From positions 5,240,001-5,304,000 of the forward strand of contig JABWDB010000005.1 of the NCBI GenBank assembly GCA_019614645.1: 64,000 nt of DNA. The letters are read 5' to 3'. The notes beneath the pieces are model-generated. The model was given only the letters and a program-made list of their open reading frames with translations. It was not told the DNA's origin and ran no database searches. The position numbers and the translations under genes are program-made. Below, one piece after another: positions 34,891 to 46,403 of the stretch. Source of the DNA: Stratiolaelaps scimitus. Its lineage: Eukaryota > Arthropoda > Arachnida > Mesostigmata > Laelapidae. Each line of letters starts with the position of its first letter. The first letter of the stretch is position 1.

Positions 34891-36275
34891 GTTACTGCCT
34901 GTAAGCTGCTAGAAAGTATAATCTCGAAAGCAATACATGACAATGCCAACTCCCAAGAACTTATATCGGAGGCACAATTTGCCTACAAACCGGGGTTGAG
35001 TGCTTGCTTACAATTGATCGATGCACAGTTCGAATGGGCAAGAGACACCAATCTTTCGAATTGTTTTTTGACGTAATTTATTTCGATTCCAAATCAGCAT
35101 TTGAAAGAGTTACACACTCGAAATTGATCGCCATGCTTCCCCATTTCGGAGTTGGAAAGCTCCTGATTGAATGGATCACAGAGTTCCTTAGTTACAGAAT
35201 GTTCACGGTTTGTGTCAATCGTCAGTATTCGCAGAGTGCGAAAGCGGCAGCGGGATGCCCTCAAGGAACAATATTGGGACCGTTAATGTACATACTGTAT
35301 ATAAACTCGCTGACATACTCCCTCCCAAAACAGATTTCTGTAATGATTTATGCTGATGTTGTAAAGATATATGGACTCACTAGCGCGGCGCAGGGCCGGT
35401 TAATCCTCCAGCAGGCCGTATCGAATTTCCACGAATGGGCTGAGCGGTTAGACCGTAAATTATCGGCCACCGTAGTCCTGGTTGCGGTATTTCGAGGGCG
35501 GAGAAATGTAGCATTCATCTCATTCTGTGGAACGAAATTTTTAGTCTGCTGACCGCCATCGAGCGCGAGATTCATCCTCGGGTACCCGTTAGGGTCCTCC
35601 TGGCAAGTGTTCTACTTTACATGAACTTCTTCGTGGTACAACTATATCAGAGTGAGCTTACGACGATTTTCCTCAGCACGAGTTATCCAGTAACTCCTGC
35701 CTCAATTATTCCATGACGATTTCACCCTGGATCCATGTATACGCCATGCAATGTCTTCCACCTCTTAAGAAGTCGTGCACTCTGCGACCTCAGTGAAGAA
35801 CAGTGTTTAACTATAGGACTCCCACTCTATCACATTCGCTATAGGATTGAAGAGAGCATGGTGCGTATGCACGTGTGCATGACTCGCGCATTAGCCTAAA
35901 TCTATTTCAAGGGAATTATCTGTTTCCCCTAAGAGAAGAATCTAACGCTAGACCGGCTTTGGTTTGTTATTGTCAGGTGCCTCCCAGGCCAACAAAACGT
36001 TGAACAGGGCCAGGGAAAACGGATTAACAAATCTGAACTGATATCATACAAACCCACTCCCAACGTTTCACAAAAAAACAGAAACATAATGCGAAGGAGG
36101 ACAATCTTAGAGGATGCATAGTCCTTACTGGAAGAGATCCAGATGGGATCCCGTAGTCTCTAATCCAATGAATGACACCATCAGTATGGATACATATGAT
36201 TGGAACAGGTCCAAATTTAGCTGTTACCCAGTGCCAGCACGGGCGCTTGTTGTTCGGTTCGTTCTTGCACTTGAA
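34891..36275 (+). mobile_element. CR1/jockey-type LINE fragment: decayed reverse transcriptase and C-terminal region
   Basis: From 34891 the frame reads VTACKLLESII, a reverse-transcriptase block, up to QFEWARDTN. A frameshift follows near 35050, and the next frame continues to 35552 with FDSKSAFERV (first catalytic Asp), GCPQGTILGPLMYILYINSL (template-grip box) and YADVVKIY where the active enzyme has YADD. The second catalytic Asp is therefore replaced by Val and the enzyme is dead. From 35600 to 36275, broken frames give DLSEEQCLTIGLPL and ISMDTYDWNRSKF, which fit the conserved C-terminal blocks of CR1-like elements after the RT. The 3' half shares clear nucleotide identity with the copy at 5436-6130 (opposite strand). 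No endonuclease domain or target-site duplication was found. Confidence 0.8.
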
Positions 36276-36637
36276 CTGAGTGCGCGACCTCTCCTAGCCC
36301 TTGTTAATGCCATTAGCCGAGTGGGTCGCCAACTTTTCACGATGCTCATTTGTGTTATTGTTTTCCGCTACTCGTGATTATGGTGTTGTTTTATTCTATG
36401 GAAGAGAGAACTGTTGCGTTTCGTCCAATCGTTGGGCGTATGAAGTGCAACTCGTCCCTCATCTGGACGACACTTGGGCTGTATACAGTGCGGCAAGCTT
36501 CCTGTGAGGAGGATCCTTGATGTATAGAGAACGCTACTACCAGAGTCAACCTGAAAGCTCTACCAGCATTCACGTATGGAACTATAGAACTAGAGTAAAT
36601 GAAATTGCGTCTTTGATTTATTTTTTTCCTAAAATCG

Positions 36638-36700
36638 ATCACGCTGATCTGAGGCGTTTCGACCGCAATCACGCTGATCTGAGGCGAATAGGCACCGCAA
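36638..36700. repeat. Short tandem repeat, period 30
   Basis: ATCACGCTGATCTGAGGCG occurs at 36638-36656 and 36668-36686, and the start of a third unit (ACCGCAATCAC) follows. Confidence 0.7.
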
Positions 36701-36879
36701 TCACCCAAGGTTCAGGTATCGCACATTTTTTTGTTATCTTAACATACTTTTGTTCTACCAATACCATTTGCCTTACCAGTAGTGGAAGTACGTTCAACCT
36801 TTTTGTAATATAATTTAATATAATCATTATTAAAACCAACCAATAATTGTTGAAACCCGCCCGGGTGCCTTCACTCGAC

Positions 36880-38000
36880 AACGCGTAACCGCCGCGGTGT
36901 ATCTCCTGGCAAGAACCCGATGGTTCGTTGAAGACCTGTGCAAAAAGACCTACACGATCTACCTAACATAAACTCATATCGCGATTTGATAAGAGCCAAA
37001 AAACGAAGATGGCCGAAATTGATAATGAATCACGAGACATTCATTTCACGGATGTTGTGAACTATCCCACCCGATGGGAGGGTTCCACGATCCTCGCGAA
37101 GGTTGCATTTGAAAAGACAGCGATGGCAGATTCTGCAGGAATTATATCATGCCTAGGAATGTAGACAGGTTAGCTCTCTGAATCATCCAACAGTTTAAAA
37201 CGTCAAGTCGGTCCTGTTTTAGGTCTAGTTCTCATGCTTCACGTAAATACGTCCCAGTCCTATTCTGTTTTCTGGCTTGTTATATAGTCTATGGACGAAC
37301 AGCCAGTAGGAATATTAAACGAGACACCAGTTTCATAAAGCAGCCGAATTTTCCGGCACGGCAATAGTGAAGAACGTGACGGGCAATAACTATGTGAAAC
37401 ATACAGACGCGGAATAGATGAGGGACTGCGCCCGGCAAATGTCAAGCGTATTCTGCTCATGTAATGGAAATCGAAGCCGTTGAAGGTCGATTTTAATGAC
37501 TTGCAATTCAACCTGTTATGAGCCAATGAACCTGATGCAGAAAACGTGAACCTGTGACTCGACGTATCTGGTAACGAAGCCTCCGTAGGCATGATTATTA
37601 ATATCATTTTTTTTTGTGGTAGCCAACTTACACTATTATTGAACTTTAACTGCTGGATACTAACAGTGGCTTGAAAGCATTTATAAAGGTGAAGGTATCG
37701 CTTTATAGGTTTATTAAGAAAACTGCAATTTTACAATGCTTAAGTTATCTTACACGCCACTATACGAGACTCGAACCTGCGGTTGTATATATGTATATGG
37801 TTGTATAATAATAATAATAATAATTATTATTATTATTTTTTTTTTATTAAATAAGGCGAGTTGTTATAACTTTATAAAAGCTTTGAGTCCAGTTTTAGTA
37901 TCCAAAGCAGTGTTCAAACTGCAAACAAGTCTGTTGGATTACATTTAGATATGAAATCCCACCGTGAGCTCAGCTAGTCTATGCGTTATCTCAATAGTGA
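36880..38000. other. No gene recognised
   Basis: Intergenic DNA with the (ATA)n/(TTA)n tract. Around 37736-37775 the - strand has a B-box-like GGTTCGAGTC upstream of text shared with 31470, perhaps another SINE relic. Confidence 0.35.
37806..37846. repeat. (ATA)n/(TTA)n self-complementary run
   Basis: About seven ATA units turn into about five TTA units and a T run, so the tract is an inverted repeat as well as a microsatellite. Confidence 0.85.
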
Positions 38001-38067
38001 AGGGGCTCCAAACCAGCGTCCTCCGACCGAACAGCCAAAGGCTTTTACTTTCTGAACCACGACGGCG
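38001..38067 (-). mobile_element. tRNA-like SINE head
   Basis: On the - strand: GCCGTCGTGGTTCAGAAAG (A-box region), an anticodon-arm-like TTTGGCTGTTCGGTCGG and a B-box-like GCTGGTTTGGAGCCC. The order and spacing are those of a tRNA, but B-box changes and no acceptor stem argue for a SINE head. Confidence 0.45.
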
Positions 38068-38129
38068 ATTATTAAATGTTGCTGAGCCAGCGGGAGCTTG
38101 TCACTAGTATTCTCCTAAAATGGAACACT

Positions 38130-38190
38130 CGAGCCCCTCCTAATAATCCCTAGAAATAATTCCTAGTTATTGTACGTTTGAATAAATGTT
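38130..38190 (+). mobile_element. Non-LTR 3' UTR terminus copy
   Basis: CCCTCCTAATAATCCCTAG, AAATAATTCCTAGTTATTG and TTTGAATAAAT match the last 60 bases of the 56335-56575 copy. Only the 3' tip remains, as expected for 5'-truncated insertions. Confidence 0.5.
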
Positions 38191-38702
38191 TAGATGCGTA
38201 CACTCGACAATGTGGCCCTGACAGGAACATGAAAAGTTCCATTCGGAGAGGGACAGGATACTGAAGAAATACGAGGCAATAATAACTTCCCCATCACTTG
38301 TTGATTTAGACGAAGCTCTGTAATACAGAATTTGGCAAGCTGCTCGAGTCACGGGAAGCCCAGCGCGACATTTGGCCAGATATTGTTCAGCCACGTTAGA
38401 GACAACATCGCCTGTTGTCAACGGGGGGCGTTGTAGGCGTCGTATAGGAATTTGAATATAATTACTAACAAAGCCATTAGAATAATCGCAGCCCATGAAG
38501 TCAGTCTATGTATAGAAGTCATTCATTTAAATAGAGGTTCTAAACAGTGCACGAGAGAGGCTAGTCTGATACTGGCCTTGTATCGTGTCGGGACGAACGT
38601 TTTAAAATGGTGATACATTCAGCTATTTGTAAGTCTATGGCAAGCATTTAGAACATTATAATGAAGCAGCATCATACGAAACGGGAACTTGAAATGGTTT
38701 CT

Positions 38703-38708
38703 TTTATT
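38703..38708 (-). terminator. Polyadenylation signal AATAAA of the cysteine-rich gene
   Basis: AATAAA on the - strand starts one base after the TAA stop of the three-exon cysteine-rich gene, implying a very short 3' UTR. Its position supports reading exon 3 as terminal. Confidence 0.5.
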
Positions 38709-38709
38709 T

Positions 38710-39746
38710 TTAACCAGCAAACATTCTCTCGTTAGAGTGAATTGAATTCATACCTTGTCTCTGGCCACCTGTTGGCTTTCCACCATGGTTTGAAGATGGG
38801 TGATGTTCTGGTTGTTTTGCAGGTTCCATGGGACCTTGCTCTCTGGGTGCAAACGTCACCGGTGCGGACGTAGTTCTGCTAGGGTGACGTACTCCCGAGC
38901 GGAAGAAGCCGAAACTGCATTCGAATGGGTGAGCACAACCGGGGCATTCACCTGCGAGACAAAATGAAATAGGTGTCTAAATACATTGTCAAATGAGTGT
39001 GTAGCCCCAAGTATCCGCTCGGTGACTTGCAAAAGTGAGTACGTCAGTACGCAATACGAATTATGCCTGACTCGGCACCAAGACGCGCACTGCCCTTTGC
39101 AGCAGCAACGTGCCAGTGGGCGTACAGCACGATCTAAGGTCTTTTCTCGCCCTTGCTGTTCAGTTTGTCAGTACACTACCCTAACTCACCTTGTAGACCT
39201 CCGGTAAAACTAGGCACATAGCAGGAAGAGGGACATGGCTCGCAAGGGAAACAGACGCAGACTGGACACAACTGTGTATCCCTAGAAAGCTCACACTGCT
39301 CCGGACATGTCTGCAGCAGAGTGAGCTGATCCGTTGAACAGCCAAAGCCTCCTGAAAGTGGAACACATTTCTCGTAGAAAAAGTCGCGACTCCGCTGTAT
39401 GTTTGTCCTACGTAGACCTGACTCTATGATTTCTTCTGGGATAAGGCGATTCATACGAATCTCGGCAAATATAGTGGTCCCCTTCACCGGCCTCACGTTC
39501 GTTCACCTCAGTGTTCCTTCCTTTGAAGTTAGCCACTGTTATTTTCTTCAGATGCCTGCGACAAAATCGCTATGTATAAACGTTCATCAAATAAAACCGT
39601 CGAGCTAATTAGGTCGACCCGAAAACGGAGAACAGGAACGACAAATAAGCCGTGGCGAACTGATGGCACCCACCTAAAAATCCCTGAGCGTCCGCACACC
39701 GGAAAATGTTCACGTAACCAATCACGACGAGTAAGTGGAGTTTCAT
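38710..39746 (-). CDS. Secreted cysteine-rich protein, three exons, antistasin-like spacing
   Basis: I built this model by hand on the - strand. Exons are 39746-39674 (signal peptide), 39351-39190 and 38951-38710. Donors are GTGGGT and GTGAGT; acceptors are TTTCAG and TCGCAG. Both introns (322 and 238 bp) are phase 1 and the frame stays open to a TAA. The product has 158 residues. Residues 1-20 are a signal peptide (MKLHLLVVIGY core, likely cut after CADA). Residues 29-90 hold 12 cysteines (29, 40, 44, 53, 56, 58, 61, 64, 68, 81, 84, 90). Residues 96-158 are a Cys-free, Pro/His/Gly/Arg-rich tail. The C-x3-C-x8-C-x2-C-x-C run resembles antistasin-type protease-inhibitor modules, but I do not recognise the family firmly. 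An alternative is that exon 3 ends at a GTATGA donor after GGQRQ and the gene continues. Confidence 0.62.
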
Positions 39747-40434
39747 GATGACTCCGGACCGCTCGTTTCAGTACAACGCAGGCAGACGCCGTCCGCTGAT
39801 TTCGTCAACCTCGTCGAATGCTTGCCACGGCCTAATGCCAATGTCTCTGCGTCGGTGTACTCTGTTCACAGGACCGTCGTGTCGCACTATGAAGAACCCT
39901 ATGGTATCATTTTCAAGCGCGTTGGCGTGAGGGCTATATCGCAGCCGTTCGTTTACATTAACTGCTCAAACGTAAACCGTGAATGTTGAAGACGTGAACG
40001 AATTCGCAACAATCGACGCGAGGACACTAGCGGAAGTTGATGTTTAGGCAACCTGCCCTGGGGGAAGTGGCGCCTTTGGTTACGCTATAAAGAATTAACC
40101 ACGTTCAGTAACAGCGTTCTTATACTCAATTGTGTTTCCAGGCACAATGAAGTGATATGAGCGACGAAAAGCAATAGAATTCAAAGGACCAACACGACAA
40201 AGAACAGAGTTGTTGCAACACAGCCTTGCTTGAATCAAGATGCTCGCGCATATGCTCTACAAGAATATGCTTTATGCAAGTATGTCCTACTCATCCTTGT
40301 GCTATTGCCATCGATGTGAAGATTCTAGGTGAACTCTAAGTAGAATATCAATTCTAGGAACGAATAACGGTTGTTCATGATAGCCGCTGTCACTAATCGA
40401 TGATAGCTAGATACTTCGATAAAGAAAGAGCGAG

Positions 40435-40488
<54 letters not shown>
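40435..40488. repeat. Compound (TA)n(GA)n microsatellite
   Basis: About 11 TA units run directly into about 16 GA units. Confidence 0.9.
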
Positions 40489-40490
<2 letters not shown>

Positions 40491-40734
40491 CAATCAAATG
40501 CCATTTGCTGCTCTTTGTAATCTATTGGTGAACGCATCGCAGGTGGAGCTAATTGTAAGGTGTTGATGTGTACGCGCTGGCGGGTAGAAACGTCCATTAT
40601 GTGAAAACTGTAATTACCAATTGTTTAACCTGCTGACTCGTGGTCCTTATTCCGCGTCAGTTTACTGGTTAGACGCTTGCATGGTAACTTTGGACAAGCA
40701 CAAGGTGTGATGTGTGAGACACATAGGATCAGTC

Positions 40735-41268
40735 AGAACGGCATTCCCCGTTCGTGACCCACAATTGAAAGACGTTTATAAGCGAATGCGAAAGCGCATT
40801 CGTTTGGCCATTGGAGGCGACGGTCGCCGAATCGCTCGTCAACGTTCCGTCATCCTTGTAGCACAGCCGCAGGCGAGCCAGGAGGGACGCAGGAGAGCCA
40901 GGCAGAAGAGGGCTGGGCCCAGCGGGTCCCCCTGCTGGACCCCGCACCCGGAGCTGATGATAGGTCAGGTCAACCCGAGGGAAGGGACCGGGGACGTGCT
41001 CAGCAACCTCTCGCAGAACGAGGTCCCGGCGGACCGTGTTGAAGCCATTGCGGAAATCAAGCTGGACCAGGGCCGCGGCCTTATGAGCGTGGATGAACGC
41101 ACGAGCCGCGTGAGCAGCGATCTCTGTCCCAGACGCGTGTGCGCACCCCAACTGGGTTGGGCCAAGCAGGTTCACGACTGTGTCCCTCTCGCTGGCCCAC
41201 GCTATCTTAGCAGCCAGGCGGCGGATCGTGCTGGAGCAGGCAATAGGCCGGATCGAACCATCCTTTTA
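40735..41268 (-). mobile_element. Non-LTR retrotransposon reverse transcriptase fragment, second family
   Basis: On the - strand the frame reads GSIRPIACSSTIRRLAAKIA, then GPTQLGCA, ALVQLDFRNGFNTVRRD (first catalytic Asp) and VLREVAEHVP. The GVQQGDPLGPALFCLAL box follows in another frame, then DDGTL, which could be the remains of a YLDDGTL catalytic box. These blocks mark a non-LTR reverse transcriptase distinct from the CR1-like one in this window. The IRPIA / QLG / GVQQGDP set occurs in R2-related and similar arthropod elements; I do not assign a clade. The fragment is much more GC-rich than its flanks and fairly well preserved, suggesting younger age. The 187-codon frame on the + strand here is only its shadow. 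Confidence 0.75.
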
Positions 41269-41269
41269 A

Positions 41270-44059
41270 ACATATAATTTGTTATTGTTGGTTAATGGAA
41301 GGAAATTAAATACGAATAATTCATTGTCATTCAGTGTCGTTCCGAAATCGCTACGTGCAGAGGTAAGGGTGCGGATTATACTGGTTGTCCGGAAACGACT
41401 GCAAACCTCTAAACATACATTGACCCCTTGATCTTTACAATACGCCGGCCCGGATCTTTATGCATCATTAAAAGTATTAGATAGATGGACCTACCCATCC
41501 GCGCACATAAACCTTACTCAGCAGCATTCACTCCGCGGTCAATGATCAACGATAGTCCTAGATAACACAATGCGTAATTGACATGCCTGGAAATATTAAT
41601 TCCCCAACACATATGGAAAGGCTATGAACCTGCTATCATCATGAATTGCTTGCCCTGCTGTATCTCCGAGAGACGCGCACAAAAAAAGGTAAACATTCGA
41701 TCTCATCAGGAGTACCAATGAGGATGAGCTGGATTCGTTCAGCTGACCTGTGAAGCGTCTTGAGTTCTGGGTTTCTACATGGATAATTCAATTCAAGTAC
41801 CAATTATTCGGAGTTTCGTAAATTCGCAATAGCTATAACGGCATAACACAGGGAAAACATATGTAGGCGTCAATACGTATTTCGCATATGTACTGCTCAA
41901 CCACGCATCGCTCTCAGCAGGTATGTTAAAACGTGTGTACTACATAGCCCTTTTCGAGGTTTCAACGTCTGATCTAGCTTACCTTCGACGACGGATCCGA
42001 ACAGGCTGACGTCAGAGCCAATAAGAATTACAACATGAAGTTGCACGATTCGTGAACTCCTACTCAAATTAGGAGATCACTTAAAAATGTCCGTTTGATG
42101 ACTGCGTTGTATCATTACACGTTGTCGCCTCGAATTTTCTTTTCAAACTGATCGTCGTTTATCTGCCGGTCTCAGCGTCACAAAGATGCGCTGTAATGAA
42201 TAGTTTCGGTCTGTTGTCGGCTTTAGCTTAGTGGTTAGCACGACAATATTAAGCCAAGGCTACTTGTGCACGTTTGCATAAACCATCTGAATGTAAGCTT
42301 CCCTAGCAAATATATTAGGAAAGATATTTGTGAAGGCAAGTGGAGCCTCTATATCGCCGCCGAGCAGGCTTTTGTTTATAAGAGGCAAGGCAGATTAGCA
42401 GCTATCATCTACAAACACTTATCTCACATTTCGTCCGCGACATGAGTCTCTTGAAGCTGCCTTGTTTGTACTAGCCTTCCCGCAGAGCAGAGGAGAAGGT
42501 TTTCTACGTTAGCGTACGATTTCTGAAGCTCGCTCTTGAGTTATAACTTCTCTACCATAGGCCGATCGATGTTGGCCAGCTTAATAATTTCAGCGCTTGT
42601 ACAATACCTACTGATAAATAAATGTACAATACGTACTGATATTTCTAGGAGCTCCGTTGGGACTCGAAAAATGCAGGTGTAATTCTATTCCTCGCTGTTA
42701 TGATATCCGCATCTATGATACACACATTGAGGGTGTTCTTGTTGACCTATAATGATGTACGTAAGCGGCACATCATATAGTTCTAAACGTAGCTCGGACT
42801 CAGGCAGATTTTAGCCCAGAGTGTTGCAGCAGTGCAGGAATCAACGCTACCGTGCTGGTTGATCTCAGGTGCTTGGACACCCAATTCAATGCAATTTTTG
42901 CCTTTCCTGTATGAGTCGTAATGACATGTACAAACTTCAAGTCTAACGACCTCAAGTTCCATGGGTTCAGATTACAGCCTCACGGTTTCCCGATTTCAAC
43001 GTCTTTATCGTTACACATAGGCAAAGTTTAGGGAACTTGTTGAAAACTAGCTCCTGTACTTTTCAGCATCTTCAATCACTCCAATGTCATTATTGATTGG
43101 ATGGTAACTTTACATACTCTATCAGATTGCTTTTTTAACGTGTCGTATACAAGTAGCTCCCCGGAACAGCTTGATCTTTAAATTCTTGTACATATATGAT
43201 ACAGTGACATCGTTACGTATTAACATTAATCGAATTAATTTTCGGATATCAACTCACTTTCGTAATAGGTGTCACTAGCGATTGCATATTTATGTGTCCT
43301 ATCCGTTTCCCTGGTATTTCGATAACGTGAGTGTATTAGATCACAATAACCTGTAGTAACAGATCACAATCATTTTATAACGTCAAAAAACAATGAGCAA
43401 TAAACTTATACCCCACACATAAAGACCCATAATATACCCAGCACGAACTGTGCTAAAGAAATAAACATGAGGCACTTGAAAATTAATGACTTCGGCATTA
43501 ATGCACTCGATGTTAAGAGAGTGAACGCAAGTCTATAAGAATTATTATACGGACTCCGAAAGCTACCCACCCCCAGTTTCTATAAAGAAAAGATGCAATA
43601 GCTTACATACGCAAGCGGATAACGTGAAGCATGGTCTTTAGCAGCGTTTGTCACGCCCTAAAGACTTATTACTGTCGTGAGAAGCAGTACACAACTCTTT
43701 CAAGCATTTCGACGCGTTTTTTATAGCTGATTCTAGTCGTTTTGCAGAACATCCTACGGTAACTTATTGATCTCAATAACTTCGGGATGTTTGCATACCG
43801 TGAAATTTGCTCCGCCTATATGTTCCAAGCTGTTTACACCTAAATAGTATGTGCCTGTATAAAATAATTATTTTATACGATCATACACAGTGCATTCGTT
43901 AACCACCTCTTTCAATCTAATTAAGGAATAGCATACATCGCAAGCAATTTAATTTATTTTAATTCCCAGTTGAGATGTGGGGTATTGACAATTAGTATTT
44001 CACACTACGTTTCTTAAGGACATTAAGAGATACTGGGAGTTGTTTTTCCTGTTCGCGAC
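41270..44059. other. No gene recognised
   Basis: AT-rich intergenic DNA with the SINE head at 42216-42290 and no other feature I can support. Confidence 0.45.
42216..42290 (+). mobile_element. tRNA-like SINE head
   Basis: It contains a strong A box (TTTAGCTTAGTGGTTAGC), followed by text resembling the 54894-55065 head (ACAATATTAAGCC, CTTGTGCACG). The B box has decayed to GTTTGCATAAACC, so it is a SINE relic and not a working tRNA gene. Confidence 0.45.
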
Positions 44060-44190
44060 GCTATGATTTGACGTTCGTTCCCTTGATATCGGGAGCAAGA
44101 TAATCCCCTGCCTCACGCACCTTTTCCTCGCTGTGACATAGAGACGCAATGCTAGCGCCTTGGTCGGGACCGGACGATCTCGGTGATGAT
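44060..44190 (+). mobile_element. Non-LTR C-terminal fragment, diverged copy
   Basis: TTTTCCTCGCTGTGACATAG, AGACGCAATGCTAGCGCC and TGGTCGGGAC match the LAVRQRGNAIAF-encoding part of the 56335-56575 copy with many substitutions. Confidence 0.4.
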
Positions 44191-45079
44191 TCCCCGTCCG
44201 TAACTGCTTCGCTAGTTATGACGAGATAATCCTAACAATACGTATTATATAAACAAGTTAATATAATATTTTAAACAAGAAACACTTCAGTCTAGAATAT
44301 ACCTTATTGCTTTATTTCATACCAACTCCAACAGGAAATCGCGTGGGACGAGCTAGTAGTCCCTCGCATTTTTCACTCAGCCGTCTAAACGACTGCGCCG
44401 ATAGGTGATCGTGATGTACCTCTATGCATTTCCTAAGGAGATCGAAATTTGATGGTCCGAATAAACTACAGCCGACAGTATCGGCCACTCGGTAGATCTG
44501 CACAGATCCTTGTCAAACAATCTGTGGAGTGACGTTGACGAATTGAAGCGTCAGCTGCAGCATTCGGCATGTTGATTACCGATGAACACGATTGTCTTAG
44601 AACGAGAACTGTGCGGGCGTATAATCTCTCATCATGAGTGAATCTCACTGGCAAGGGCTCGGCATTGTTATCATGATATAAGACAATTGACATTATCTCA
44701 TTCGAGGTACAATCGTCTCCCGTAAAATTAAACAATTCATGTGACCCCTTTCGGGACACTGTGTAGCTTATCTCTGATATGGTTATAATGGGCTATCAGC
44801 GATGGAATTCTAACTCTGAAGTCATCGCAGTATCTCTCCTATGTTTAGCTTGATCTCATTACTTGGGAACCTTTCTTCATTATTAGTCACACTACACTCA
44901 CTCTACACTAACAGCCAGCATAAGGCAATACAGTTTTCTTCGTTGACGGCTGGCATGCAGTCCTCCTCCGTTGTGCAATACTTACCTACATAATGGCATT
45001 ACTATGAGAAATATCAAGAGAAAAACTGCACACGTCCCTGCGGCCACGGGTCACGCAAGATAAAATAATAATGTTGTAT

Positions 45080-46403
45080 GTTTAACGTACAAACGTGCTA
45101 TGAACACAAGCCTGTTCACCGCTCTCTTCTACTCAGCCGCCGCTCTGCATCCGTCACACCGCCCGTCATTCAGATCCCGATCGCCACCGACATCCCATGC
45201 GTTCATCCATTCGTCGCACCCTGTAGTAAATATAATATATATATATATATATACAAACTGGACCCCTCTCTCCCAGCATCACGTCGCGGCGCGAGCCAGC
45301 CAGTGGCAACACTACACACCTATCGAGTGCCGCCAGCAAGCAAGCACGGCCACCACAAAGGAGGAGGTATTGCCGGGCCGAACAGCATCGCCAGCTCGCA
45401 TCGTCTCCGCCGCCGCCGCCGCCGGCCGCGAGCTAAAGAAACCACCCATCCACTGCCATTCGTTGTGCTACCCTTCGAGTTGTTCTCACATGAACAGAAA
45501 GGGTGCCTCCTTCGCGGTTGTGCCATCTCCATCAGCAGCAGCAGCAGCAGCAGCAATAGCGGCTCGTCCTGTGCTTCTTTTAGTAAGGCCAGGAGACTAC
45601 GAAAGGGGACGGACCTAGCTAGGTTAGGGGATCTCGGTCAGTCGGTGTCCGTCATTCCTGTGTTGTGCATCTCTTTTTATCTGATCCTGCCTGACACTGG
45701 TCGGCAGCCGGCATTTGACCCCTCCTACTCAGGTCTGTCCTGCCTACAGACAGCAGACAGTGAAAGGGAGACAACGAGGGAAATAGAACGTTAGGCGGTG
45801 TATCAGATGGTGGACCACCTCCCCCTTGCCAACAGAGCCAAACTTTGACGGTTTTTCGGAAACAGGCCCGACCGGCATCGTCAGGTGTTCACTGTAGGAG
45901 AGGACAGCGAAGTGAACTGTGAGCCGACTCTGCCCGCGAACGGCGGACATTTCATGGGAAGGTGCACGACAAAGGCAGAATTCGAACCCGGGTATCTGGA
46001 GAGCCCTTCATGTGACTTTTACCACGGGTAAAACGACTGCTACAGAACAACGACAAGGAGGCTTCATCACTCCTCCAGCTCTTCGTATTGCTGCAGATGT
46101 CGGCGTAGTTTAGAAAGCAACTAAAAAATCCAAGCGAAAAGCTCATTGTGCCGCCGGTGTTATAGATTTGAGCATTTCCTGAACGAGCCCACAACCATTT
46201 GCCGAGTCGTTGTTACCCGTCCGCATCGCGGTGCGAGCTGAAGGAAGTTGCCGTTACGCACCGACTAGTTAACTAAGTTTTGTGGTCGAGTGGGCCCCAA
46301 ACTGTGTTAAGTTTGTTAAGAGAAGTTTCTTGTAGTTCGAGAAGCTGGGTGTTTGTTTTGTGTCACTCGAGCCAACACATCGTGTTGACAGTGCGCTATC
46401 ACG
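45080..46403 (+). promoter_or_regulatory. GC/CpG-rich upstream region and presumed 5' UTR of cornichon
   Basis: Compared with the AT-rich DNA around it, this stretch is rich in C, G and CpG and carries CGC and CAG runs (about 45410-45430 and 45531-45555) and one (TA)n tract. It leads straight into the cornichon start codon at 46404 with no recognisable coding sequence. Long ORFs here (for example 45078-45794) are low-complexity products of the repeats. I infer promoter plus 5' UTR; the transcription start cannot be placed. A tRNA-like SINE head lies inside on the opposite strand at 45974-46040. Confidence 0.45.
45974..46040 (-). mobile_element. tRNA-like B-box fragment (SINE relic) upstream of cornichon
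   Basis: The - strand reads CCCGTGGTAAAAGTCACATG and then ACCCGGGTTCGAATTCTGCC. The GGTTCGAATTC core is a good B box, but no cloverleaf forms around it. It is antisense to the cornichon gene in its upstream region. Confidence 0.35.

Noticed and set aside
35004..35552. 182-codon ORF as an intact host gene
   Set aside because: It is a reverse transcriptase fragment with a mutated active site and a frameshift at its 5' end.
40435..40488. CRISPR-like or satellite array
   Set aside because: It is a simple TA/GA microsatellite without spacers. No CRISPR array exists in the window.
40714..41277. 187-codon + strand ORF
   Set aside because: It is the antisense shadow of the reverse transcriptase blocks on the - strand.
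42216..42290. A functional tRNA gene
   Set aside because: The A box is good but the B box is degenerate and no acceptor or T stem pairs; SINE relic preferred. The same holds for 38001-38067, 45974-46040 and 54894-55065.
45078..45794. 238-codon ORF upstream of cornichon
   Set aside because: It crosses a (TA)n tract and CGC/CAG runs, has Ser/Arg low complexity and no domain, and overlaps a second long ORF in another frame. This is GC-rich promoter sequence.
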